Part shown: piece after piece, positions 27,254 through 36,509 of the stretch | Numbering within the stretch: the stretch's first letter is position 1 | Layout of the letters: each line of letters starts with the position of its first letter | Assembly: GCF_000737595.1 (NCBI RefSeq) | Contig: NZ_CP006271.1 | Span: 1,798,001-1,862,000, forward strand | DNA: 64,000 nt | Direction of reading: 5' to 3' | From: Synechococcus sp. KORDI-52 | GTDB taxonomy: Bacteria > Cyanobacteriota > Cyanobacteriia > PCC-6307 > Cyanobiaceae | Notes under the pieces: model-generated | What the model saw: the letters and a program-made list of their open reading frames with translations, nothing else | Told to the model about the DNA's origin: nothing | Database searches by the model: none | Translations under genes and position numbers: made by a program

Positions 27254-28171
27254 ATGGCCGACCGGCTGGTTCGAGCAACAGCCGCTGCAGGTGGCATCCG
27301 GTTGGTGGCGGTATCGACAACCAACATCGTGCGTGAGGCAAGGGAGCGCCATGGGCTGTCGTTCCTCACCAGCGTGATGCTCGGACGGGCCATGACGGCG
27401 GGACTGATGCTCGCCAGTTCGATGAAGGTGCGCCACGGCCGGGTGAATCTGCGTCTGGGCTCCGATGGTCCGATCAAGAACCTGATGGTGGATGCCGGCC
27501 GCAACGGAACCGTGCGCGGCTACGTCGGCGAGCCGGCCCTCGAACTCGACCCGATTCAGAACGAAGCAGGCCATTTCAGCTTCAACTTCAAGGAGGCCGC
27601 TGGAACCGGTTACCTCCACGTGATGCGTGACGACGGCAAGGGCGAGCCCTTCAACAGCACCGTTGAACTGGTCAGCGGAGGCATTGGTGAGGATGTTGCC
27701 TCCTATCTGCTCCACTCCGAACAAACCCCTTCCGCAGTGTTTGTGGGTGAGCAGGTGAACAGCGCCGGAATCCACGCCAGTGGTGGCCTACTGGTTCAAA
27801 TTCTTCCCAAAGCGGCGGAAGAGCCGGCCCTGGTGGAGCTGATTGAACAGCGTTGCCGCGAGATCACTGGCTTCAGTCAGCGGCTGGCGGCAAGTGGAGA
27901 CCAGCTGGAGGATCTGCTTCTAGACGTCTTCCCCGACCTTGATCCCAAACCCCTCGACGATGCCGAGGCCAGTCAGGAGCTGCGTTTTTTCTGCCCTTGT
28001 AGCCATGAGCGCAGCAAAGCAGCCCTGGTCCTGATGGGCAGAGACGAACTCACTGACATGCGGGACAAAGATGGCGGAGCAGAACTGACCTGCCACTTCT
28101 GCAACAACCGCTATCACGTCAGCGCAGCTGAGCTGCAGGAGCTGATTGACGGCCTGCCGTCGGCGGCCTGA
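27254..28171 (+). CDS. hslO: Hsp33 redox-regulated chaperone
   Basis: This 305-residue chaperone is switched on by oxidative stress. The C-terminal zinc site uses Cys 247 and 249 (FCPCSHERS) and Cys 280 and 283 (TCHFCNNRY), the CxC and CxxC pairs expected of Hsp33. The N-terminal substrate-binding domain contains [19 protein letters not shown] and [20 protein letters not shown]. The length is normal. It starts 15 nt after the ABC ATPase and may be co-transcribed with it. It is convergent with the CPP1-like gene. Identification is secure. Confidence 0.95.
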   Translation: MADRLVRATAAAGGIRLVAVSTTNIVREARERHGLSFLTSVMLGRAMTAGLMLASSMKVRHGRVNLRLGSDGPIKNLMVDAGRNGTVRGYVGEPALELDPIQNEAGHFSFNFKEAAGTGYLHVMRDDGKGEPFNSTVELVSGGIGEDVASYLLHSEQTPSAVFVGEQVNSAGIHASGGLLVQILPKAAEEPALVELIEQRCREITGFSQRLAASGDQLEDLLLDVFPDLDPKPLDDAEASQELRFFCPCSHERSKAALVLMGRDELTDMRDKDGGAELTCHFCNNRYHVSAAELQELIDGLPSAA

Positions 28172-28173
28172 CG

Positions 28174-28869
28174 TCAGGCCAGGAACAGAGCGGCAGCCCA
28201 CAGCAGCAGAGCGGCAGGCAGGGCTTGGATCTGCAGAGGACTGAGAGCCAGCTGCTCAAAAGCAGTGGGAGAGAGGGCCAGATTGAGCAACGAGCCCGCT
28301 GCCAAGCCCACGCTGAGCACCAGCAACGTCCAACCAAGGGATGCAAGCGGGCGGCGACCTCTGCGGATCTGACTGAGAAAAACACCGATGGTTGCCAGAG
28401 CCAGCACCAACTGAATGCTGCCGGCCGAGAAGACCAGCAAAGCAACGCCGACGATTCCAGCAATGATTCGCACGGAACGCCCACGCCCATCCACAAGGGC
28501 CCAATCGGGCTTCAAACCGGAGAGAGACTGAGAGGGGTCGGGAAGCTTGTTGCGGAGATTCGCGAAAACATTGGTCATCGGTGCCTGTGCAGGCAAAGCA
28601 GGGATCGCTCCCGCCGTCGCTTCGCGCTCCGAAGCGGTCGCTGCAGCAGCGCTCACCTGCCCCTGTTGGCGGTCACGCAAACGGGCCATCAGGACAGCGT
28701 CGTAAGCCGCCTCAATCTTTGCTCTGGCTTGATCATCGCCAGAGACTTCGGCGAGGCAGCGCGCCTTGGCCGCCTGAACCTGTTCAAACCCCGCATCGCG
28801 GCTCAAGCCGAGACGAGCGAATGGATCGTCCGCGTTTGCGTCGGGACTGGGTTCACCCAGGGCTGCCAT
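28174..28869 (-). CDS. CPP1-like (DUF3353) J-domain-like membrane protein
   Basis: This 231-residue protein has an N-terminal J-like helical domain (DDPFARLGLSRDAGFEQVQA then ARAKIEAAYDAVLMARLRDR), a linker, and a C-terminal membrane part of three to four segments (IVGVALLVFSAGSIQLVLAL onward). This is the layout of CPP1-like proteins, whose plant member is a chaperone for protochlorophyllide oxidoreductase. The HPD motif of true DnaJ is absent, as is normal for the family. I start at ATG 28867-28869 (MAALGEPSPDAN). A chaperone role at the thylakoid or plasma membrane is inferred. Confidence 0.82.
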   Translation of the reverse strand: MAALGEPSPDANADDPFARLGLSRDAGFEQVQAAKARCLAEVSGDDQARAKIEAAYDAVLMARLRDRQQGQVSAAAATASEREATAGAIPALPAQAPMTNVFANLRNKLPDPSQSLSGLKPDWALVDGRGRSVRIIAGIVGVALLVFSAGSIQLVLALATIGVFLSQIRRGRRPLASLGWTLLVLSVGLAAGSLLNLALSPTAFEQLALSPLQIQALPAALLLWAAALFLA

Positions 28870-28910
28870 GGCGTCGATCGGGTTCTTCTCAAGAGCGTAT
28901 CGGGGCCGGC

Positions 28911-29132
28911 TCAGAAGAGGGGCGCACCATGACGAAAACCCTCGCTGCGCTCTAGCCGACTGCGGCAGCTCAGGGCATCCAGACGATTCATCCAGCAACG
29001 TCGCTTGATCAACGGCATTTGTGGAGGAAGGTGATAACCCTCGAGCATCTCCACCGATTCATCGTCGCCGCGAAAACACACGTATTCGGTGCCGCCGTCC
29101 GCATTGTTCTTCAGCAGCCAGAACGTATTCAC
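28911..29132 (-). CDS. Small conserved cyanobacterial protein
   Basis: This 73-residue protein starts MNTFWLLKNNADGGTEYVCF and continues with an acidic turn (RGDDESVEMLEGYHLPPQMP) and a basic C-terminal half (IKRRCWMNRLDALSCRSRLE). It is soluble, with no signal peptide and three cysteines that are not arranged as a ribbon. The N-terminal sequence looks like a conserved Synechococcus family of unknown function. It lies between prfC and the CPP1-like gene on the same strand. Confidence 0.6.
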   Translation of the reverse strand: MNTFWLLKNNADGGTEYVCFRGDDESVEMLEGYHLPPQMPLIKRRCWMNRLDALSCRSRLERSEGFRHGAPLF

Positions 29133-29201
29133 GGGAGTTTATTTCGCGACATGATTCTGGCGAGAGCGGCGCGGAGGTGTGGATGAAGAGATCAGCCGTG
29201 T

Positions 29202-30848
29202 TCAAAGACTGATCGGTTCCACTCCACTCACCACTGGAGCAACACTGCTGAGTTCAAGTTCGGGATGGTCCTCCCGAAGCTGATTGAGGTTCCACTCATT
29301 CTTGAACAGCAGCACAGGTCGATTCCAGGCATCACGAACGGTCTTGCAATTGAAGATCCGCCCAACCTTCTCGAGTTCGCCCCACCCACCACTGATCCAG
29401 CGGGCGACCTGGAAACCCATGGCCTCAAGTCGAGTTTCAACGCCGTATTCATTTTCAAGCCGGTGCTGAACCACCTCCAGTTGGAGTTGTCCCACGGCCG
29501 CCAAGATCGGATCACGCTTGCTCTCATCAGTGTCGTAGAGGATCTGCACAGCCCCCTCTTCTCTCAGCTCATTCACCCCTTTGCGGAAATTCTTAAAGGC
29601 TGATGGGTTGGGGTTACGCAGCCAGCTGAAAATCTCCGGACTGAAACAGGGAATGCCTTCGTATTCCACTTTCGACCCCACATAAAGGGTGTCTCCAATG
29701 GAAAACATGCCGGGATTGTTGAGACCGATCACATCTCCCGGATAGGCGTCTTCCACGACGGCTCGGTCCTGACCGAACAGCTTTTGAGGACGTGACAGGC
29801 GAATCGCTTTGCCAGTACGGGCATGCTTCACCGTCATGTCTTTTTCAAAACGGCCGCTGCAGACACGGACGAAGGCAACGCGGTCGCGGTGCCTTGGGTC
29901 CATGTTGGCTTGAAGTTTGAACACGAAACCGCTGAACCCTTCCCGCAACGGATCCACCAGGCCGTCGCTGCTGGAGCGGGCGATCGGTCGCTGCGCCATC
30001 TCGAGGAAGGCATCGAGAAAAGGTCGGACCCCGAAGTTGGTCATGGCGGAGCCGAAGAACACCGGGGTGAGCTCACCGGCATGCACCATCTCGATATCCA
30101 GCTCGGCTCCAGCCGCTTCCAGGAACTCCATTTCCTCAACGGCCAGATCAAGGAGCTCCTCCTCCACCAGCTCCCGCAGGGTGGGGTCATCAAGGGATAG
30201 CCGTTGCTCGCTGGCCTGCTTGCCCCGTTCAGCACGGCTGAACAGAACCACCTCCTTGCTGCGGCGGTCGATCACGCCGCGGAATTGCTCGCCACTGCCG
30301 ATGGGCCAGTTCACGGCCCAGGGGGTGAGGCCGAGCTCCGACTCGATTTCATCGAGCAGGGTGAGCGGTTCCCGCCCCGGGCGATCCATCTTGTTGATGA
30401 AGGTGAAGATTGGGATCTGGCGCATGCGGCAGACCTCGAACAGCTTCCGGGTCTGAGGCTCCAGGCCCTTGGCGGCATCCTCAAGCATTACGGCGTTGTC
30501 CGCCGCTGCCAGGGTTCGATAGGTGTCTTCGGAAAAATCCTGGTGACCTGGCGTGTCCAGGAGATTGATCGTGGTGGCGTCGTAATCGAACTGCAGCACC
30601 GTTGAGGTGATTGAAATGCCCCGCTGCTTTTCAAGCTCCATCCAGTCGGAGGTCACCTTGCGCTGCTCACCCCGTGCTTTTACCGCCCCTGCTTGCTGAA
30701 TGGCACCGCCGTAGAGCAGCAACTTCTCGGTGAGAGTTGTTTTTCCCGCATCCGGGTGAGAAATGATCGCAAAGTTGCGACGGCGATCCACCGCCGAGGC
30801 CAAAACCTGGGCCAGATCACCATCAGTGGTCGCTTGACTGCCGCTCAT
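29202..30848 (-). CDS. prfC: Peptide chain release factor 3
   Basis: This 548-residue translational GTPase frees RF1/RF2 from the ribosome after termination. The G domain has [13 protein letters not shown] (G1), [10 protein letters not shown] (G2), DTPGHQDF (G3) and NKMDRPGR (G4). Domain II follows with [16 protein letters not shown], and the RF3-specific C-terminal domain ends near [11 protein letters not shown]. The length and domain order are normal. The stop of the upstream methyltransferase lies 6 nt before its start, suggesting co-transcription. Identification is certain. Confidence 0.96.
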   Translation of the reverse strand: MSGSQATTDGDLAQVLASAVDRRRNFAIISHPDAGKTTLTEKLLLYGGAIQQAGAVKARGEQRKVTSDWMELEKQRGISITSTVLQFDYDATTINLLDTPGHQDFSEDTYRTLAAADNAVMLEDAAKGLEPQTRKLFEVCRMRQIPIFTFINKMDRPGREPLTLLDEIESELGLTPWAVNWPIGSGEQFRGVIDRRSKEVVLFSRAERGKQASEQRLSLDDPTLRELVEEELLDLAVEEMEFLEAAGAELDIEMVHAGELTPVFFGSAMTNFGVRPFLDAFLEMAQRPIARSSSDGLVDPLREGFSGFVFKLQANMDPRHRDRVAFVRVCSGRFEKDMTVKHARTGKAIRLSRPQKLFGQDRAVVEDAYPGDVIGLNNPGMFSIGDTLYVGSKVEYEGIPCFSPEIFSWLRNPNPSAFKNFRKGVNELREEGAVQILYDTDESKRDPILAAVGQLQLEVVQHRLENEYGVETRLEAMGFQVARWISGGWGELEKVGRIFNCKTVRDAWNRPVLLFKNEWNLNQLREDHPELELSSVAPVVSGVEPISL

Positions 30849-30854
30849 CGGATT

Positions 30855-31541
30855 TCAGGACTTCACCAAGCCTGACACCACCAGATAACGGTCGTCCTCC
30901 GCTGACACCGTCAACTGGTGGAGATCAAGCCGGTGGAGTTCTGCGAACACCTCCTGAGGTTCGAGGGCCGCCGCCAGCGAGGCAGCGAAGTCGTGCTGCA
31001 ACACCTCTGGCGCCGATGGCAGGTGTTTGAGCAGCAGCTGTTGAATCTCAGCGTCGGAGGCAGGACGCCGCAGATCCCGATGCAAGCTGCGACAACCCGG
31101 TGCTGCCAAGTCTCTGGTGACCATCCAGAGCAGATCGGGCTGGTGCAGGTGATGCAAAAGGCTGTTGCTGACGATCAGATCGGCCTGCCCAAGCAGAGGA
31201 CCTTCAAGAACCTCCTGAAGGGTCTGACAAAGGAATGAGATCTCCAGCTGCTGCTGCTGCGCCCGCTCGCGGGCTACAGCCAGCATCGATTCGGCACCGT
31301 CAATGCCGATGATCCGAGCCTTGGGGAGGAGGCCGGCCAACCGAAGCGTGATGTTTCCCGGGCCACAACCCAGGTCCACCACCAGTGGATCAGGCGGCAA
31401 AGGTGAAGTGCGCGAGAGAAGACGCTGAATCGCTTCGATGGTGGCTTGATCGCCGGAACTGAAGTCAGCAGCGGCATAGGCCTGCACCTGCTTATCGCCG
31501 TTCATCAACTCAGGTTCCAAACGGCGCTGCATCATCCGCAT
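30855..31541 (-). CDS. Class I SAM-dependent methyltransferase
   Basis: This 228-residue Rossmann-fold methyltransferase shows motif I VVDLGCGPGNITLRLA near residue 53, the acidic loop IIGIDGAESMLAVARER near 77 and motif IV QADLIVSNSLLHHL near 118. The later segment GCRSLHRDLRRPASDAEI is typical of cyanobacterial methyltransferases of unknown substrate. ATG 31541 is used, but a Met at residue 13 (MNGDKQVQAYAAADFS) may be the true start. It is the first gene of a probable unit with prfC. The substrate could be a protein, a small molecule or a cofactor. Confidence 0.82.
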   Translation of the reverse strand: MRMMQRRLEPELMNGDKQVQAYAAADFSSGDQATIEAIQRLLSRTSPLPPDPLVVDLGCGPGNITLRLAGLLPKARIIGIDGAESMLAVARERAQQQQLEISFLCQTLQEVLEGPLLGQADLIVSNSLLHHLHQPDLLWMVTRDLAAPGCRSLHRDLRRPASDAEIQQLLLKHLPSAPEVLQHDFAASLAAALEPQEVFAELHRLDLHQLTVSAEDDRYLVVSGLVKS

Positions 31542-31653
31542 CCCTTGCGCCGTTCAGTTTGAACTGGACACTGTTGATGGTGGTAAAGAGGCCTTGCTCC
31601 CACCATCTGTGGCGTTAGGGTTTCGATACTTGTCCTTCGCTCCTGCACCGCAC

Positions 31654-33984
31654 GTGACCCTCACACCAAATCGTGTGCAGACCTCTGCGGGAACTGTCGC
31701 CGGGTTTGGCGACTTCCCCGCAACGGCCCCTGCTGCCAATCCGGTCTTCTATCGCACGTACAGCCGGAAAACCCCGAGCGGCCGTGAGAGCTGGAGCCAG
31801 GTGGGTACGAGGAACCTGGAGGGTCTGCGGCAGCTGGGCAACCTCAAGGCCGAGGAAGTGAGCCTGCTGGCTCGCATGCAAGCCGAAAAGAAGGCTCTCC
31901 CCTCAGGCCGCTGGCTCTGGATTGGTGGCACACGCTGGATCGAACAACCCGAAAACTTCTCCGGCTCTTACAACTGCACTTCCACGAACCTGGTGGATTG
32001 GCAGGCCTTTGGTCTGATGATGGACCTGGCGATGATGGGCTGCGGCACCGGCGCCATCATCGAGCCGCATCTGATCGAGCGGCTACCCGTAGTGCGCAAC
32101 AGCTTTGAGGTTCTCAGCGTCAGCGAGATCGGCATTACCCCTGAAGCCGAGCGTCAGGACGACTGCACCCACAGCATTGATGGAAACAAGGTGACCATCA
32201 AGGTGGGCGACACCCGCCGCGGCTGGGTGGACAGCTACCAGCTCATGCTTGAACTCAGCAGCGACGAACGGTTCAAGGGCGGTCCGATTCAGATTGAAGT
32301 GGACCTCAGCGATGTGCGTCCCGTCGGGGAAACACTGAAGGGCTTCGGCGGCATGGCAAACCCGGTGAAGCTGAAGGATCTCTACGGGCGTGTGGCCCGA
32401 CTGCTGAACAAAGCCCAGGGCCGTCGGCTCACCTCGGTGGAGTGCTGCCTGCTGATCGACGAAGCCGCCGTCACGATCGTGGCCGGCAACATTCGTCGCA
32501 GCGCCGGCATGCGTCAATTTGCGGCCGACGACCAGGCTGCTGCGTCCTCCAAGGACAACCTCTGGCAGCAGGACGAGGAGGGCAACTGGAGGATCGATCC
32601 AGAGCGTGATGCGCTGCGGATGGCCAACCACACTCGCGTGCATCACACCCGTCCCAGCAAAGACGTGGTGCATGCAGCGGTGACCAAACAGTTCCACTCC
32701 GGTGAGGGCGCGATCCAGTTCGCTCCCGAAGCGATCGCTCGCTCCAATGCCGATCTGCTCACCACCCCTGAACTGCGCAGTGAGTTCATCGAGATCTACT
32801 GCGATCAGGGTCGTGAAGAAGCAGGGCGCTGGCTGTCTGAGAACCATGGCCCCATCGGCGCTGAGGAGCTGGAGCACCGTCTCAGCCGCTACGGCTTGAA
32901 TCCCTGCGGCGAGATCCTGGGTGCTGATTTCCACTGCAATCTGGCCGAGGTGCACCTCAACCAGATCGACCCCAGCGACGAGGAAGGCCAGGCCGATGCC
33001 TTCCGTGCAGGCGCCCTCTCGGTTGCTTGTCTGCTCAACCACCGTTTCGAGGTTGAGCGCTACCGCCAGAGTCGTGAATGGGATCCGATCGTTGGCGTCA
33101 GCTTCACCGGTCTGTTCGACTTCTTCGTGCATGCCTTCGGCACGGAATGGCTGCGCTGGTGGGAGGCCGGCCGGCCTGAAACCGAGGAAGGTCTGCGCTT
33201 CAAGGGGCAAGAAGCCGCTTACCTGAGCCGTTGGAAGGAGATCGTCAACCAAACGGTGTGGGAGTACTGCGACCGCCATGGTCTGCGTCGTCCCAACCGC
33301 TGCACAACTGTCCAACCCGCAGGCACCAAGAGCCTGCTCACCGGTGCTGCCCCCGGCTGGCATCCCCCCAAAGCCCAGCGCTTCATCCGCCGGATCACCT
33401 TCCGCAAGAACGACCCCGTGGCCATGGCCTGCATGGACTACGGCTACACCATCGTTCCCTCCCAGTCCGACAAGGATGACGAAGGTCGTCTGCTGAATGA
33501 CCCCTTCGATCCCCGCTGCACCGAATGGTTGGTGGAGATCCCCACTGAGGTGAGCTGGGCCAATCTGCCGGGTGCCGATTCGGTTGACATCAATGGCTTC
33601 AGTGCCATGGCGCAATTCGACTTCTACATGCAGGTGCAGCGCCATTACACCGCCCACAACACCTCCGCCACGATCGAATTCCGCGAGCACGAAATCGAAC
33701 CGTTGGCTGATGCTCTGCATCAAGCCATGGAGAATGGTGAGGGGTACATCTCAGCAGCACTTCTGGCTCGGTTCGATGCCAACGCCACATTCCCCCGCCT
33801 GCCCTTCGAACCCATTGATGCAGCAACCTATGAGGAACTGCAATCCGGAGTGGTGAAGCGGCGCGTCAGCAGTGATTTCTTCGAAGCGCTGCAGCGCTAC
33901 GACCAAGGTGAGCTGACCGAAGCAGGGCCTGCTGGGTGCGATTCCGATAAATGTCTTCTGCCTCTCGCCAATCCCGAGAGCTGA
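31654..33984 (+). CDS. nrdJ: Adenosylcobalamin-dependent ribonucleoside-triphosphate reductase (class II)
   Basis: This enzyme makes deoxyribonucleotides from ribonucleotides using coenzyme B12. The ~776-residue protein has the family motifs: FSGSYNCTSTNLVDW with the first redox Cys, GLMMDLAMMGCGTGAII, NIRRSAGMRQF, the active-site NPCGEILG with Cys and Glu, TVQPAGTKSLL, and a C-terminal GCDSDKCLLPL cysteine pair for re-reduction. I chose GTG 31654 (MTLTPNRVQTSAGTV), as relatives begin near there; upstream TTG/GTG codons are possible. It is divergent from the methyltransferase gene. Use of a class II enzyme fits B12-producing marine Synechococcus. Confidence 0.95.
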   Translation: MTLTPNRVQTSAGTVAGFGDFPATAPAANPVFYRTYSRKTPSGRESWSQVGTRNLEGLRQLGNLKAEEVSLLARMQAEKKALPSGRWLWIGGTRWIEQPENFSGSYNCTSTNLVDWQAFGLMMDLAMMGCGTGAIIEPHLIERLPVVRNSFEVLSVSEIGITPEAERQDDCTHSIDGNKVTIKVGDTRRGWVDSYQLMLELSSDERFKGGPIQIEVDLSDVRPVGETLKGFGGMANPVKLKDLYGRVARLLNKAQGRRLTSVECCLLIDEAAVTIVAGNIRRSAGMRQFAADDQAAASSKDNLWQQDEEGNWRIDPERDALRMANHTRVHHTRPSKDVVHAAVTKQFHSGEGAIQFAPEAIARSNADLLTTPELRSEFIEIYCDQGREEAGRWLSENHGPIGAEELEHRLSRYGLNPCGEILGADFHCNLAEVHLNQIDPSDEEGQADAFRAGALSVACLLNHRFEVERYRQSREWDPIVGVSFTGLFDFFVHAFGTEWLRWWEAGRPETEEGLRFKGQEAAYLSRWKEIVNQTVWEYCDRHGLRRPNRCTTVQPAGTKSLLTGAAPGWHPPKAQRFIRRITFRKNDPVAMACMDYGYTIVPSQSDKDDEGRLLNDPFDPRCTEWLVEIPTEVSWANLPGADSVDINGFSAMAQFDFYMQVQRHYTAHNTSATIEFREHEIEPLADALHQAMENGEGYISAALLARFDANATFPRLPFEPIDAATYEELQSGVVKRRVSSDFFEALQRYDQGELTEAGPAGCDSDKCLLPLANPES

Positions 33985-34041
33985 CATCTGATCTGATCCC
34001 TATAAAATTGTCTGGTGTCCTGCGGGGCACCTGACAACTCT

Positions 34042-34128
34042 GGAGAGGTGGTCGAGTGGTTTATGGCTCTGGTCTTGAAAACCAGCGTGTCTTCACGGGC
34101 ACCGTGGGTTCGAATCCCACCCTCTCCG
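34042..34128 (+). tRNA. tRNA-Ser (UGA)
   Basis: An 87-nt type II tRNA with acceptor stem GGAGAGG/CCTCTCC, D-arm GTCGAGTGGTTTATGGC, anticodon stem CTGGT/ACCAG with loop CTTGAAA (anticodon TGA at 34076-34078), a long variable arm (CGTGTCTTCACGGGCACC) and T-arm GTGGGTTCGAATCCCAC. The discriminator is G. The CCA end is not encoded. Its 3' half is duplicated downstream at 37192-37252, marking it as an integration site. Confidence 0.97.
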
Positions 34129-34129
34129 T
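34069..34129 (+). repeat. Attachment-site repeat within tRNA-Ser (attL)
   Basis: The 61 bases from the anticodon stem through the base after the discriminator recur at 37192-37252 with a single mismatch (G at 34107, A at 37230). This is the signature left when a tyrosine-recombinase element integrates into the 3' end of a tRNA gene while restoring the gene. Confidence 0.9.
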
Positions 34130-34251
34130 ATTTCACCCCAGTCGATGAGTGGTTTTTTATGTGCTGGAGCGGATCTCGAAGATTCCGCCACACATTTGCA
34201 GACAGTACGCGCTGGTCTCGCACCTTGTATAACCGTATATAAGGGGTAGCT

Positions 34252-34261
34252 TTTAGGGCAC
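34252..34261 (+). repeat. TTTAGGGCAC repeat near left attachment site
   Basis: One copy of the motif TTTAGGGCAC lies 123 nt from the tRNA end. Three more lie together just left of the right-hand attachment repeat (37113-37150). Such repeats flanking both ends are what arm-type integrase binding sites look like. It also overlaps the last codon and stop of the hsdM stub. Confidence 0.55.
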
Positions 34262-34600
34262 ACCTTGTAGTTCGGGGACCACATCAAGGCTGTTAACCAA
34301 GGCTTGAGAGCCGACAAAGCAGGCGTATCGATCCGGCAGCGACGCAACAAACTCTGCTTGAGGGCTGTTGCAGAAGAGCTGGCCTGCTTTGCGCAGCATG
34401 AACGGCTCTGGGTCGAGCCCTTGTCCCTCTCTGAGGGCCTTCTCCTCTAGGACGGCTGCCTTGGTGGGCTCTAGGACGCAGTCGAGCCTTCGCAAGACGG
34501 TGAAAGGCAGGATGACCTTGCCGTAGTCGCTCTGCTTGTAGTCACCACGCAGCAGGTCGGCGACGGACCAGATGAATGCAGAGAGGTTGGTGTCGGACAC
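34253..34600 (-). pseudogene. hsdM: Truncated hsdM (type I restriction-modification methylase N-terminus)
   Basis: The 115-residue frame starts MSDTNLSAFIWSVADLLRGD and continues YKQSDYGKVILPFTVLRRLD, which is the HsdM N-terminal domain of type I DNA methyltransferases. A complete HsdM is about 500 residues; here the catalytic NPPF/SAM domain is absent and the frame ends beside the integration site. No hsdS or hsdR is seen. I infer that recombination at the attachment region removed the rest. The stub should have no methylase activity. Confidence 0.85.
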
Positions 34601-34703
34601 TCGTCAGGACATCTTCAACTCGATTTTCCGCCAGTCCTGTCATGAAGTCATCCCTCGATTGAGGGATGAGGCGGTGTTTGTTCAAGCGCCTGGGCCATAC
34701 AGG

Positions 34704-34733
34704 CAAAAAGAAACCCCCGCCAAAGGCAGGGGC
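34704..34733 (-). terminator. Rho-independent terminator on the minus strand
   Basis: Read on the minus strand, GGGGC/GCCCC-type arms (CCCC at 34714-34717 with GGGG at 34729-34732, GCC with GGC inside) form a hairpin with a 3-base loop and one mismatch, followed by a T-rich run (TTTCTTTTT). It would end transcripts arriving from the gene at 35096-35593. Confidence 0.6.
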
Positions 34734-34892
34734 TCCAAAACGTCTCTCGGGAGTGTGACCTTGTTTCCACCCCGTGAGTCGTTTTTCCTCACGCAATCAA
34801 TATCTCTTCTCAACTGTCACAGTGCCAGTTGTACGTGGACGGCTTGTCGCTTGTCCTCAGTCCGTTTCGAGAATCCAGCTCGTCAATGGCAC

Positions 34893-35057
34893 ATGATGGT
34901 CATTGGCTCAGCCTTCGTGGTGATCACCCTTAAGAAATCACTGTTCAGCTGGAAGACCGCAGGAATCCTGACGGGAGTGAAGCTGGCGACACTTGCTGTC
35001 GTGCTTGGCCTGGCCCGTGCAGGCCTTCTCCCAGTCTGGTTTCCCCACAGGGGGTAG
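34893..35057 (+). CDS. Small membrane protein (54 residues)
   Basis: The frame starts MMVIGSAFVVITLKKSLFSW and has two hydrophobic segments separated by a basic turn (KKSLFSWKTAG), then a tail ending WFPHRG. It lies inside the tRNA-Ser element. I recognise no family, and no strong ribosome binding site is seen. The composition is the only support, but the second helix (LATLAVVLGLARAGLL) is convincing. Confidence 0.45.
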   Translation: MMVIGSAFVVITLKKSLFSWKTAGILTGVKLATLAVVLGLARAGLLPVWFPHRG

Positions 35058-35095
35058 CCCGCTTCAGCAGCCGAGCCAGCCTCAGCACGCATAGA

Positions 35096-35593
35096 TCAAG
35101 CAGATCTGGGCTGGAAGATCTGACTGAGATTCACACCAGCTTCGTAGGCCAAGACTCGAACTTCATTTTGTTGCTCTTCTGTGAGGCCATCCCAGAACGC
35201 ATCCACGAGATCCATGGTGGCTTTACCTGCACCAAAGACACCTAAGACCGATAAGGGGAAGGCCATCCAAGGGAACATCATGAGAACAACTCCCAGGACA
35301 GCGCTTACAGCAGCACCCTCTTTGGCAGATGCCCAAACAGACTCAGCCACCAAACGAATTTGAGTTTGACGATCCAGAGCTCCACGCTTTCGCATGGCTT
35401 CGGTGCGAAGACCAGTCAAGAGAGCCTGATAAATGGCATAGACCAAGACCCCGCCCAAGGTGGACTCACCCACAAACTCCGTGGAGGAAACAGGACCAAC
35501 ACTCCTGTTGATATTGACGGACGCAAGACCTGCCAGGGGGGCGATCTCGACTCCTGCCTTTGGAATCTGATAGGGATCTCGAGAGCGTCCCAT
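35096..35593 (-). CDS. Hypothetical membrane protein
   Basis: This 165-residue protein starts MGRSRDPYQIPKAGVEIAPL. Hydrophobic stretches appear near 47-60 (LGGVLVYAIYQALLTGL) and 95-125 (AAVSAVLGVVLMMFPWMAFP then LSVLGVFGAGKATM), with a charged helical end (FWDGLTEEQQNEVRVLAYEA). It has two to three membrane segments and no signal peptide. The codon use is ordinary for this genome. It lies within the tRNA-Ser element and may be its main intact cargo gene. The family is not recognised. Confidence 0.6.
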   Translation of the reverse strand: MGRSRDPYQIPKAGVEIAPLAGLASVNINRSVGPVSSTEFVGESTLGGVLVYAIYQALLTGLRTEAMRKRGALDRQTQIRLVAESVWASAKEGAAVSAVLGVVLMMFPWMAFPLSVLGVFGAGKATMDLVDAFWDGLTEEQQNEVRVLAYEAGVNLSQIFQPRSA

Positions 35594-35722
35594 GGTTTCG
35601 ACCCAGAGATTCCAACTTAAATCTGGGTTCCAATGCCTTCAACTCCACGCGCAAAGGGAAGGCGGCAATCAGCGGCGTAACCCCGGCTTCAGAAGCCCAG
35701 CCAGCCTTAGAACTCCACGTTC

Positions 35723-35995
35723 GTGCCCAGAGCTTGCATCTCTTCTCTCGGTAGAGCTACGACAGAGATCACCGAGCCTCATTCTGCGTCCAAAGTGTCT
35801 TACCTTGACGAAAGCTTTGGCGACATCCCGCCTCTGAAGTTCGTGACTGCGCACGAAGGGAGGGAAGCAGAGCGTGTGAAGCGTTTTATCTGGAACCGGA
35901 TACTGGTCTTGCTAGGGCGCAGCAAAGAGCCCAAAGCGAACTCCATTCTTGAAGAGTTCGACGTCCCACCTGTTTGGGATGACCCACTCATGTGA
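35723..35995 (+). CDS. Small hypothetical protein
   Basis: A 90-residue frame from GTG 35723; a second GTG in frame (SYLDESFGDIPPLKF) gives a shorter and more natural start. The C-terminal half is charged and helical (AERVKRFIWNRILVLLGRSK) and ends EEFDVPPVWDDPLM. It is soluble. It lies within the tRNA-Ser element. The family is unknown, and support is composition only. Confidence 0.4.
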   Translation: MPRACISSLGRATTEITEPHSASKVSYLDESFGDIPPLKFVTAHEGREAERVKRFIWNRILVLLGRSKEPKANSILEEFDVPPVWDDPLM

Positions 35996-36220
35996 TCAAG
36001 TGAACAATGTCAGCTGCCTCAGTCATCTGAACTGAGATCACGCCTATACCGATCAGGGCCGAAAAACCAAATGATCAGCCGGGTGGTGAACCAGGCGAGA
36101 AACACGCCCAGAGCTATCGAGACGATCGCCTCCACAACAAGTATTCAGAGAACATCAGCCGGAGCTGGATGCCCTCAATATGTCGTGCTGATCAAGGGAC
36201 TGGAGAGTGACCGTTAACGG

Positions 36221-36367
36221 TCAGTCGCGAACTGGCTCGTCCTTGTCTTTGGGTGCCTCGAATTGAGGCTGAGGCTTGGGTGCTGGCTTTGAAGCCAGAG
36301 AAGCCTCTAGACGCTGCAGCTGCGCTTCACGCAATGCGGCGGAGATGCTGAGAGTGCGGTCAGTCAT
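36221..36367 (-). CDS. Very small charged protein (48 residues)
   Basis: A short frame starts MTDRTLSISAALREAQLQRL with a clear amphipathic helix, then a Lys/Pro/Gln-rich tail (SKPAPKPQPQFEAPKDKDEP). The pattern of helix plus disordered tail is protein-like and unlikely by chance. It lies upstream of nothing obvious. It may encode a small regulator or be a gene fragment. Confidence 0.45.
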   Translation of the reverse strand: MTDRTLSISAALREAQLQRLEASLASKPAPKPQPQFEAPKDKDEPVRD

Positions 36368-36509
36368 CGGTTGGCATTTCCAAAAGCGGAGACGCAGGGC
36401 CTAGTGCTGTCGAAAGGGGGCCTACGGATCAAAAGACTGGTAAACGATAGGGAGCTCTGAGCATCTGACCAGCAGGCATAAATACTTAGGGTCAGCAAGT
36501 CCTGACCGC

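Noticed and set aside
32083-33723. 546-residue minus-strand frame opposite nrdJ
   Set aside because: nrdJ is unmistakable; the antisense frame is a codon-bias shadow with no domain.
33897-34223. Minus-strand frame over tRNA-Ser reading GEGGIRTHGAREDTLVFKT
   Set aside because: This is the well-known spurious translation of a tRNA-Ser 3' half read backwards; the tRNA fully explains the sequence.
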